Below, in pieces: positions 9,075 to 15,135 of a stretch of DNA of 16,923 nucleotides. Under the pieces are notes generated by a model. That model was not told the origin of the DNA. It made no database searches and was given only the letters and a program-made list of their open reading frames with translations. The DNA is from DASSLY01 sp035689185 (GTDB lineage Bacteria > Actinomycetota > Actinomycetes > Actinomycetales > Dermatophilaceae), in the NCBI GenBank assembly GCA_035689185.1, contig DASSLY010000111.1:1-16923 (forward strand), given 5' to 3'. A program made the position numbers and the translations under genes. Numbering within the stretch: the stretch's first letter is position 1; each line of letters begins with the position of its first letter.

Positions 9075-9371
9075 ATGAAGAAGCTCACCGCGCTCGTGGC
9101 GCTGGGCGTCGGCTACGTCCTCGGCGCCCGCGCCGGGCGCAAGCGCTACGACCAGATCGCGGCGCAGGCGAACAAGCTCTGGCACAACCCCAAGGTCGAG
9201 GAGCGCAAGGCCCAGGCTGCGGACCTGGCCAAGCAGACCGCCGGGACTGCCGGCACGGCGGCATACGAGAAGGCCAAGGACGCCGCGACCCACGCCGCCG
9301 CCGCTGCCAAGACCAAGGCGGACGAGCTGACCCACCGCCACGCCGCGGGCGAGGAAACCGCCCAGATCTGA
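9075..9371 (+). CDS. Small YtxH-like membrane-anchored protein
   Basis: A 98-residue protein with a short N-terminal hydrophobic stretch (about residues 4-17, LTALVALGVGYVLG), then RAGRKRYDQI, which is typical of small actinobacterial YtxH-like proteins. The rest is a long Ala/Lys-rich helical tail (AAYEKAKDAATHAAAAAKTK) that looks like an amphipathic or coiled helix. The start is certain: AAAGGAGG at 9063-9070 lies 4 nt from the ATG. Function is unknown; related proteins are linked to envelope or general stress, with little direct evidence. It is probably monocistronic, between a candidate terminator upstream and a convergent minus-strand gene downstream. A decayed second copy lies at 10426-10664. 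Confidence 0.85.
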   Translation: MKKLTALVALGVGYVLGARAGRKRYDQIAAQANKLWHNPKVEERKAQAADLAKQTAGTAGTAAYEKAKDAATHAAAAAKTKADELTHRHAAGEETAQI

Positions 9372-9431
9372 CGATCGGGGCCGCCCCCAGCCCTGGCCGC
9401 CGTCACCGCGGACCCGTGTCGGCGTGGTTGC

Positions 9432-9448
9432 TGACCACGTCGTGGTCA
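9432..9448. promoter_or_regulatory. Perfect 17-bp dyad between convergent genes
   Basis: TGACCACG (9432-9439), one central T, then CGTGGTCA (9441-9448): an exact inverted repeat in the 112-bp gap between the YtxH-like gene (+) and the APH-like gene (-). As RNA it can fold to a 6-bp stem with a 5-nt loop on either strand. GTGGT at 9424-9428 can pair alternatively with ACCAC at 9434-9438. It may be a bidirectional terminator without U tract, or a protein-binding palindrome. Nothing else is recognised in the gap. Confidence 0.4.
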
Positions 9449-9483
9449 CTCGCCTACGCAGCGACCTGAGGATTGACCGCGGC

Positions 9484-10350
9484 TCAGCCACCCGTCCCGT
9501 GACCGAGCCGGTAACCTCCGCGCGCGCTGTCACCGGCGCGGCAGGTGGACCGACTCGGCATGGCGAGCGGCAGCAGTCCCAGCACCCGGTGGTACCTGCC
9601 GGCCACGTCCCGGTCGCCCCGGCCCGCGAGCAGGTCCGTCACGATGCGGAAGATGAGCGCCCGTAGCAGCAACTGGTCTCCGTCGGGCTGGCGGCGCAGC
9701 TCGCGCACGAGGCGGTCGGGTGCGCTGCGGAACGTCACGGCGTCCACGACGACGACTGCCGAGCCGTATGCCGCTGGACGCCAGTACATCGACAGGTCGA
9801 GCACGGCGGGTGGCTGGGTTTCGTGGAACAGCACGTTGCCGGTGAGGTCGGCGTGCACCAGCCCCGACGGCGCGTCCACCGGCTGCCTCGCGCGCAGCAG
9901 CCTGACCACCGTCGGGCCGGCCAGCGCTGCAGGCAGGTCGGCCTCACCCCAGGCGACCCGGTCGGCCACCGCCCACCGGTCCGCTCGCGCGTCCAGGAAC
10001 GCCGGCCGCGGTTGCCCCGCCAGCAGCTCGGCCAGGATGGTGCCCGCGGCGATGACCTCCGGCCACCGGCCGGGTTGGTGGTCGCCGTCCAGATGCCCCC
10101 ACGCGGTCCAGCCGTCGACGACGAGCCGTCCGTCCGCGGCCGCCACCGGGGCGGTCAGCCGGATCCGGTCGCCGGGCAGCCGTGGGACCACCTCCGCCTG
10201 CCAGGACAGGGCCGCGGGCGGCAGGTCCGCCGGCTTGAACACGTGGCAACCGACCCGGTATGCCGCCTGCTGCCCACCCGGCAGGGCAACCGGCAGGCCG
10301 TGGCAGCCGAACGCCGCCATCGTGGCGGTCGAGGGTCGCGGGCTGAGCAC
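9484..10350 (-). CDS. Aminoglycoside-phosphotransferase-fold protein, TIGR02569-like
   Basis: A 288-residue minus-strand protein. The N-terminal region has LPGGQQAAYRVGCHVFKP, resembling the nucleotide-binding strand and lysine of the APH/choline-kinase fold. The catalytic loop VHADLTGNVLF (165-175) supplies Asp168 and Asn172, and VLDLSMYWRPAAY (from 183) supplies the metal-binding Asp185. The YWRPAAY…VVVD stretch recalls the uncharacterised actinobacterial family TIGR02569 (recalled, not searched). Substrate is unknown; nothing here shows that it inactivates aminoglycosides. GTG at 10350 was preferred to the more upstream ATG at 10413, because the extra 21 residues would lie over the flank of the decayed YtxH copy and do not look conserved. 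The last ~25 residues are Arg/Gly-rich and may be an unusual tail. Confidence 0.7.
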   Translation of the reverse strand: MLSPRPSTATMAAFGCHGLPVALPGGQQAAYRVGCHVFKPADLPPAALSWQAEVVPRLPGDRIRLTAPVAAADGRLVVDGWTAWGHLDGDHQPGRWPEVIAAGTILAELLAGQPRPAFLDARADRWAVADRVAWGEADLPAALAGPTVVRLLRARQPVDAPSGLVHADLTGNVLFHETQPPAVLDLSMYWRPAAYGSAVVVVDAVTFRSAPDRLVRELRRQPDGDQLLLRALIFRIVTDLLAGRGDRDVAGRYHRVLGLLPLAMPSRSTCRAGDSARGGYRLGHGTGG

Positions 10351-10353
10351 CTT

Positions 10354-10416
10354 GCCAGGGTGACACTTCCGACTCGGTGGGTTCGCGCATTTCGGCATGT
10401 GTCGCCAGGGCAATAC
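10354..10416 (-). repeat. Two similar 13-bp boxes just upstream of the APH-like gene
   Basis: GCCAGGGTGACAC (10354-10366) and GCCAGGGCAATAC (10404-10416) match at 10 of 13 positions and lie 50 bp apart (about five helical turns), in the region that would hold the promoter of the minus-strand gene. They may be a paired regulator site or a remnant of local duplication. No clear promoter hexamers were identified. Confidence 0.3.
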
Positions 10417-10425
10417 GGGAGGAAC

Positions 10426-10664
10426 CTGAAAGAGCTGACCGCACTGCTGGCCTGGGGGTGGGCTACGTGCTCGAGAGGCGGGCTGGCCGAGCCCGCCATG
10501 AGCAGATCAAGCGGCACTCCGACAAGGTCTGGCATGACCCCAACGTCGAGGAGAAGCAGGCCCAGACAGCCGACCTGGCCAAGCAGGCGGCGGGGCGTCC
10601 GGCCGCGCGAGGGGGCGTCGGGTTAGGGTTGCCTTCCTGGGCTCTCCGCCGCGGGACTGCCTAG
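10426..10664 (+). pseudogene. Frameshifted second copy of the YtxH-like gene
   Basis: A decayed paralogue of the gene at 9075-9371. A GGGAGG ribosome binding site remains at 10417-10422, but the ATG is replaced by CTG (10426). KELTALLA follows in that frame. One base is missing at about 10451, after which homology continues in the next frame: LGVGYVLERRAGRARHEQI, then KVWHDPNVEEKQAQTADLAKQAAG, nearly parallel to the intact protein (KLWHNPKVEERKAQAADLAKQTAG). The Ala/Lys tail is gone and the frame stops at 10662-10664. Similarity also extends upstream: CTCGGTGGGTT at 10373 corresponds to CTCGGTAGGTT at 9018, at nearly the same distance from the start. A tandem duplication followed by decay fits best. 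A sequencing error could explain the missing base but not the lost start codon. Confidence 0.75.
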
Positions 10665-10667
10665 GGT
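10662..10667 (+). promoter_or_regulatory. Possible -10 element of the sdh operon promoter
   Basis: TAGGGT, an acceptable actinobacterial SigA -10, lies 52 nt before the first gene of the operon, with TG two bases upstream. The spacing to a -35 is poor: TTGCCT at 10629-10634 is 27 nt away and nothing good lies at 16-18 nt. Some promoter is expected here because the sequence upstream is a pseudogene. Confidence 0.3.
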
Positions 10668-10674
10668 GACCACG

Positions 10675-10717
10675 AGCGCCGCGGCACGTGGTCCGCGGCA
10701 GGTCCGTGGGAGGCGCT
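10675..10717 (+). promoter_or_regulatory. Competing hairpins in the sdh operon 5' leader
   Basis: GCCGCGG (10678-10684) pairs perfectly with CCGCGGC (10693-10699) around CACGTGGT. Alternatively, AGCGCC (10675-10680) pairs with GGCGCT (10712-10717), which would cover part of the ribosome binding site GTGGGAGG (10706-10713) of the first gene. The two share bases 10678-10680. The arms are seen directly; a regulatory role is inferred. Confidence 0.35.
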
Positions 10718-10718
10718 A

Positions 10719-11003
10719 GTGACAGTCCGGGAGCACCTGGTCGAAGCAGCCGGCCACGCGTCGGCGCTGCGGGCTACGGTCGGCCGGCTGAAGGACGAGC
10801 TCGGCCTCACCGTCGACGTCCAACGGTTGCGCGACGACGTGGCCCGGCTGGTCGACGACCTCGACCTCATCGCCCGGATGACCGGCCACGCCGGCGACGA
10901 CGACCGGGCGGGCGCGCAAGGTGAGATCGTGTTCATCCCCGACGACGACTACGACCCCGCGCTGTGGTCCGACGTGGAGGACGAAGGCTTGGGCCACCGG
11001 TGA
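10719..11003 (+). CDS. Small acidic Rv0250c-like protein leading the succinate dehydrogenase operon
   Basis: A 94-residue soluble protein with no transmembrane segment. Residues about 13-55 are heptad-like and probably helical (LRATVGRLKDELGL, RLRDDVARLVDDLDLI). The C-terminus is strongly acidic and distinctive: IVFIPDDDYDPALWSDVEDEG. The pattern IPD-x-x-Y-D-x-x-x-W-x-D-V-x-DEG resembles Rv0250c, which lies beside the sdh1 genes of Mycobacterium tuberculosis (recalled, not searched). GTG at 10719 is preceded by GTGGGAGG at 10706-10713, and the stop overlaps the sdhC GTG by 4 nt, so it is tightly coupled to the complex. Function is unknown. An assembly or maturation factor, or a regulatory partner of Sdh1, is a reasonable hypothesis. 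Confidence 0.8.
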   Translation: MTVREHLVEAAGHASALRATVGRLKDELGLTVDVQRLRDDVARLVDDLDLIARMTGHAGDDDRAGAQGEIVFIPDDDYDPALWSDVEDEGLGHR

Positions 11004-11815
11004 GCCGGACCGACCTGTCCCACGGCGTCGGGGCGCCCCGGAGGGCGCGAATCTCGGCCCGGACGCTGCGCGAGGACCGCTGGTGGCTGCAGCCGGCCGC
11101 CACCTTCGTCGCGCTCACCCTGTGGCTCGCCTACGGCTTGGTCCGCACGGCCACGCAGGCCAACTACTACGTGGCCGACTACCGCTACCTCACCCCGTTC
11201 GCCTCGCCGTGCCTGTCCACCTCGTGCGTGCCGGGTTCCAGCCACTTCGGGACCCCGTTCCCCGACTTCCCGCCGCTGATCCCGTTCGCGATCGTGACGC
11301 TGCCGCTGCTGCTGCTCTTCCGGCTGACCTGCTACTACTACCGCAAGGCCTACTACCGCGCGTTCTGGCTGTCCCCGCCCGCCTGCGCTGTCGCCGAGCC
11401 GCACGCGAAGTACACCGGCGAGACCCGCTTCCCCTTGATCCTGCAGAACCTTCACCGCTACTTCTTCTACGCGGCGATCCTCATCTCGCTGATCAACACC
11501 TACGACGCGCTGGTCGCCTTCCACGGCAAGGACGGCGGGTTCGGCTTCGGCCTGGGCAACCTGGTCCTGCTCGGCAACGTCGTGCTGCTCTGGGCGTACA
11601 CGTTGTCCTGCCACAGCTGCCGCAGCATCACCGGTGGGCGGCTGAACCACTTCTCCAGGCACCCGGTCCGCTACTGGCTGTGGCAGCAGGTCAGCCGGCT
11701 GAACCAGCGACACATGCAGTTCGCCTGGATCACCCTGGCAACCTTGGTGATCACCGACGCGTATGTCGCGCTGGTCGCCTCGGGTGCCATCTCCGACCTC
11801 CGTTTCGTCAACTGA
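11000..11815 (+). CDS. sdhC: SdhC, Sdh1-type succinate dehydrogenase membrane anchor
   Basis: A 271-residue integral membrane subunit with about five transmembrane helices (roughly 33-52, 92-111, 154-174, 184-203 and 240-262). It anchors SdhAB and passes electrons to menaquinone. It is not the small cytochrome b556 type; length and sequence style match the anchor of mycobacterial Sdh1 (Rv0249c class). Two cysteine clusters stand out: CLSTSC (71-76), in a loop outside the helices, and CHSC (204-207) at the end of the fourth helix. A membrane Rieske-type 2Fe-2S cluster has been reported for Mycobacterium smegmatis Sdh1, and these residues are candidate ligands (inference). Histidines at 82, 152, 205 and 217 could also bind metal or haem. 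GTG 11000 overlaps the preceding stop. A 13-nt gap separates it from sdhA. Confidence 0.88.
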   Translation: MSRTDLSHGVGAPRRARISARTLREDRWWLQPAATFVALTLWLAYGLVRTATQANYYVADYRYLTPFASPCLSTSCVPGSSHFGTPFPDFPPLIPFAIVTLPLLLLFRLTCYYYRKAYYRAFWLSPPACAVAEPHAKYTGETRFPLILQNLHRYFFYAAILISLINTYDALVAFHGKDGGFGFGLGNLVLLGNVVLLWAYTLSCHSCRSITGGRLNHFSRHPVRYWLWQQVSRLNQRHMQFAWITLATLVITDAYVALVASGAISDLRFVN

Positions 11816-11828
11816 GCGGGATCCGGCC

Positions 11829-13742
11829 ATGACCCAGGTGGAGCGCCACAGCTACGACGTCGTCGTCATCGGGGCCGGTGGCGCCGGTCTGCGCGCCGCG
11901 ATCGAGGCCCGGGAGCACGGGCTGCGCACGGCCATCGTCTGCAAGTCGCTGTTCGGCAAGGCGCACACGGTCATGGCCGAGGGCGGCATCGCCGCGTCCA
12001 TGGGCAACGTGAACGCCGGCGACAACTGGCAGGTCCACTTCCGGGACACCATGCGTGGCGGGAAGTTCCTCAACAACCCGCGGATGGCGGAACTCCACGC
12101 CAAGGAGGCACCGGACCGGGTATGGGAGCTGGAGACGTATGGCGCGCTGTTCGACCGGACCAAGGACGGCCGGATCAGCCAGCGCAACTTCGGCGGCCAC
12201 GAGTACCCCCGGCTGGCCCACCTCGGCGACCGCACCGGGCTGGAGCTGATCCGCACCTTGCAGCAGAAGATCGTCTCGCTGCAGCAGGAGGACCTGCGCC
12301 AGCACGGGGACCTCGACGCACGGCTGCGCGTCTTCGCCGAGTGCACCGTCACCGACCTGCTCAAGGACGGTGACAGCGTGGACGCCCCGGTCAGCGGCGC
12401 GTTCGGCTACTGGCGGGAGTCGGGCCGGTTCGTGCTGTTCGAGGCGCCCGCGGTGATCCTGGCCACTGGCGGCATCGGCAAGTCGTTCAAGGTGACCAGC
12501 AACTCCTGGGAGTACACCGGTGACGGCAACGCCCTGGCGCTGCGGGCCGGGGCCGCCCTGATCAACATGGAGTTCATCCAGTTCCACCCCACCGGGATGG
12601 TCTGGCCGCCCTCGGTCAAGGGCATCCTGGTGACCGAGTCGGTCCGCGGGGACGGTGGAGTGCTGCGCAACTCCGAGGGAAAGCGGTTCATGTTCGACTA
12701 CGTTCCCGACGTGTTCCGCGGCCAGTACGCCGACACCGAGGACGAGGCCGACCGGTGGTACAAGGACGCCGACAACAACTTGCGGCCGCCGGAGCTGCTG
12801 CCCCGGGACGAGGTCGCCCGCGCGATCAACAGCGAGGTCAAGGCCGGCCGTGGCACCCCGCACGGCGGGGTGTTCCTCGACGTGTCAACCCGGCTGCCGG
12901 CCGAGGAGATCATCCGGCGACTGCCCTCGATGCACCACCAGTTCAAGGAGCTGGCCGACGTCGACATCACCGCCGAACCGATGGAGGTCGGACCCACCTG
13001 CCACTACGTCATGGGAGGGGTGGAGGTCGACGCCGACACCGCGGCGACCAGCGTTCCTGGCCTGTTCGCCTGTGGCGAGGTTGCCGGGGGGATGCACGGG
13101 TCGAACCGGCTGGGCGGCAACTCGCTGTCGGACCTGCTCGTGTTCGGCCGGCGCGCGGGAGCCGGCGCGGCGGCATACCTGCAGGGTATGACGGGCGGGC
13201 GCCCCGCCGTCGCGGACCGCGACGTGGACGCTGCGGCGCGGACCGCGTTGGCGCCGTTCGAGACCGACGGCGGGGAGAACCCCTACACCCTGCACCAGGA
13301 GCTGCAGCAGACCATGAACGACCTGGTCGGGATCATCCGTCGGGAAGGGGAGATCAAGGCGGCGCTCGAGGCCCTGCGCGGGCTGCGGGAGCGGGCCGCG
13401 CGGGTCAGCGTCGAAGGGCACCGGCAGTTCAACCCCGGCTGGCACCTCGCACTCGACCTGCGCAACATGCTCGTGGTCTCCCAGTGCGTCGCCCTCGCCG
13501 CACTGGAGCGGACCGAGAGCCGCGGCGGGCACACCAGGGAGGACTACCCGGGCATGGATCCCGCCTGGCGGGGTGTCAACCTGGTATGCCGGCTGGATCC
13601 GTCCGACGGGTGGGTCGCCTTGTCCCGCAGGCCGGTCCCGCAGATCCGGCTGGACCTGCTGCGGCTGTTCGACGCCAAGGAGCTCGCCAAGTACCTCACC
13701 GCGGAGGAGCTGTCCCGGCTCGACGAGGGGAGCGACGGATGA
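11829..13742 (+). CDS. sdhA: SdhA, succinate dehydrogenase flavoprotein (Sdh1 type)
   Basis: The catalytic FAD subunit that oxidises succinate to fumarate, 637 residues. GAGGAG at 15-20 is the dinucleotide-binding loop. KAHTVMAEGG contains His46, in the position of the covalent FAD linkage. HPTG (253-256), RDEVAR (326-331, with the catalytic arginine region), CHYVMGG (391-397) and HGSNRLGGNSL (423-433) are the family's active-site and FAD-capping segments. The C-terminal helical domain is complete. The ATG at 11829 gives the normal N-terminus just before the Rossmann strand. The stop overlaps the sdhB ATG (ATGA). Fumarate reductase is the sister enzyme, but the Sdh1-like context favours the succinate dehydrogenase direction with menaquinone. 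Confidence 0.95.
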   Translation: MTQVERHSYDVVVIGAGGAGLRAAIEAREHGLRTAIVCKSLFGKAHTVMAEGGIAASMGNVNAGDNWQVHFRDTMRGGKFLNNPRMAELHAKEAPDRVWELETYGALFDRTKDGRISQRNFGGHEYPRLAHLGDRTGLELIRTLQQKIVSLQQEDLRQHGDLDARLRVFAECTVTDLLKDGDSVDAPVSGAFGYWRESGRFVLFEAPAVILATGGIGKSFKVTSNSWEYTGDGNALALRAGAALINMEFIQFHPTGMVWPPSVKGILVTESVRGDGGVLRNSEGKRFMFDYVPDVFRGQYADTEDEADRWYKDADNNLRPPELLPRDEVARAINSEVKAGRGTPHGGVFLDVSTRLPAEEIIRRLPSMHHQFKELADVDITAEPMEVGPTCHYVMGGVEVDADTAATSVPGLFACGEVAGGMHGSNRLGGNSLSDLLVFGRRAGAGAAAYLQGMTGGRPAVADRDVDAAARTALAPFETDGGENPYTLHQELQQTMNDLVGIIRREGEIKAALEALRGLRERAARVSVEGHRQFNPGWHLALDLRNMLVVSQCVALAALERTESRGGHTREDYPGMDPAWRGVNLVCRLDPSDGWVALSRRPVPQIRLDLLRLFDAKELAKYLTAEELSRLDEGSDG

Positions 13743-14491
13743 GCTACCAGGGCCGGTTCCGGATCTGGCGTGGCGACAGCGATGCCGGCGAGCTGCGCGA
13801 CTACGTCGTCGAGGTGAACGAGGGCGAGGTGGTCCTGGACATCATCCACCGGGTCCAGGCCACCCAGGCCCCGGACCTCGCCGTGCGGTGGAACTGCAAG
13901 GCCGGCAAGTGCGGCTCGTGCAGCGCGGAGGTGAACGGCAAGCCGCGACTGCTGTGCATGACCCGGATGAGCACGTTCGAGCCGACCGACACGGTGACCG
14001 TCACCCCGATGCGGACCTTCCCGGTGATGCGCGACCTGGTCACCGACGTGTCGTTCAACTACGAGAAGGCCCGCCAGATACCGGCGTTCGCCCCACCCGC
14101 CGGGCTTGCGCCAGGGAACTACCGGATGCAGCAGGTGGACGTCGAGCGCTCGCAGGAGTTCCGCAAGTGCATCGAGTGCTTCCTCTGCCAGGACGTGTGC
14201 CACGTGGTGCGCGACCACGAGGACAACAAGGCTGCCTTCGCCGGGCCTCGGTTCCTCATGCGCATCGCCGAGCTCGACATGCACCCGCTGGACTCGGCCG
14301 ATCGCCGCGAGGCGGCACGCACCGAGCACGGGCTGGGCATGTGCAACATCACCAAGTGCTGCACCGAGGTGTGTCCCGAGCACATCAAGATCACCGACAA
14401 CGCCCTGATCCCCTTGAAGGAGCGCGTAGTCGACCGCTCCTACGACCCGCTGGTGTGGTTGGGCAACAAGATCCGCCGCCGCACCGGGTGA
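13739..14491 (+). CDS. sdhB: SdhB, succinate dehydrogenase iron-sulphur subunit
   Basis: The electron-transfer subunit between SdhA and the membrane anchor, 250 residues. The plant-ferredoxin-like N-domain binds 2Fe-2S through Cys53, Cys58, Cys61 and Cys73 (CKAGKCGSC … C). The C-domain binds 4Fe-4S through Cys144, Cys147, Cys150 (CIECFLC) and Cys212, and 3Fe-4S through Cys154, Cys202 and Cys208 (C-x5-C-x3-C spacing as in E. coli SdhB). Cys207 is an extra cysteine beside a ligand. All ligands are intact, so the enzyme should be functional. It starts at the ATG overlapping sdhA, and its TGA overlaps the GTG of the glycosylase gene. Confidence 0.95.
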   Translation: MSYQGRFRIWRGDSDAGELRDYVVEVNEGEVVLDIIHRVQATQAPDLAVRWNCKAGKCGSCSAEVNGKPRLLCMTRMSTFEPTDTVTVTPMRTFPVMRDLVTDVSFNYEKARQIPAFAPPAGLAPGNYRMQQVDVERSQEFRKCIECFLCQDVCHVVRDHEDNKAAFAGPRFLMRIAELDMHPLDSADRREAARTEHGLGMCNITKCCTEVCPEHIKITDNALIPLKERVVDRSYDPLVWLGNKIRRRTG

Positions 14492-15120
14492 GCCGGCTGC
14501 CCCGGTCCTTCTTCGCCCGGCCTGTCCTCGAGGTGGCCCCGGACCTGCTGGGTTGTGTCGTCCGGCACGCCGGAGTGGGCGTGCGCCTGACCGAGGTGGA
14601 GGCGTATGACGGTCTCAACGACCCTGGGTCACATGCCTTCCGGGGGCTCACCTCACGCACCTCGGTGATGTTCGGGCCGCCCGGGGTGCTCTACGTCTAC
14701 TTCACCTACGGCATGCACTTCTGCGCCAACCTGGTCTGCGGCCCGGCGGGGCTGGCGAGCGCGGTGCTGTTGCGTGCGGGCGAGGTGGTGTGCGGCGTCG
14801 AGCTCGCGCGGTCGCGGCGGACCCGGTCGGCCGGGCGCGTCGTGGATCGGGACCTGGCCCGTGGCCCGGCCCGGCTGGCCCAGGCGTTGGCGCTGGGGAG
14901 CGCGGAGAACGGCACCGACGTCTGCGCGGTCGGATCGCCGTTCACCGTGACCTCCGGCGCCCAGGCGCCGGACCGGAGGCTGCGGAGCGGACCGCGGGTG
15001 GGGGTGAGTGGCCCCGGTGGCGACCCGGCGGCATACCCGTGGCGGTTCTGGCTCGACGGGGAGGCGAGCGTCTCCGCATACCGGGTCGCGAAACCCCGTC
15101 GTAGCGCGACGAGCACGTAA
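14488..15120 (+). CDS. mpg: 3-methyladenine DNA glycosylase, AAG/MPG family
   Basis: Base-excision repair glycosylase that removes alkylated and deaminated purines, 210 residues. The family blocks are clear: SFFARP and LLG near the N-terminus, RLTEVEAYDG (33-42) with Glu38 as the catalytic glutamate, DPGSHAFRG, then MFGPPGVLYVYFTYGMHFCANLV (61-83), which contains the tyrosines that intercalate and stack on the base. GTG 14488 overlaps the sdhB stop by 4 nt. Adjacency to tyrS is ancestral in actinobacteria (Rv1688-Rv1689 in M. tuberculosis, from memory). Coupling to sdhB is therefore probably secondary, after the sdh operon came to lie between arg and mpg-tyrS. Confidence 0.93.
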   Translation: MSRLPRSFFARPVLEVAPDLLGCVVRHAGVGVRLTEVEAYDGLNDPGSHAFRGLTSRTSVMFGPPGVLYVYFTYGMHFCANLVCGPAGLASAVLLRAGEVVCGVELARSRRTRSAGRVVDRDLARGPARLAQALALGSAENGTDVCAVGSPFTVTSGAQAPDRRLRSGPRVGVSGPGGDPAAYPWRFWLDGEASVSAYRVAKPRRSATST

Positions 15121-15135
15121 GGCAGGCTGGTCTGC

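Noticed and set aside
15121..15135. T-box or other aminoacyl-tRNA riboswitch before tyrS
   Set aside because: The gap after mpg is only 15 nt, with no room or motif for a T-box.
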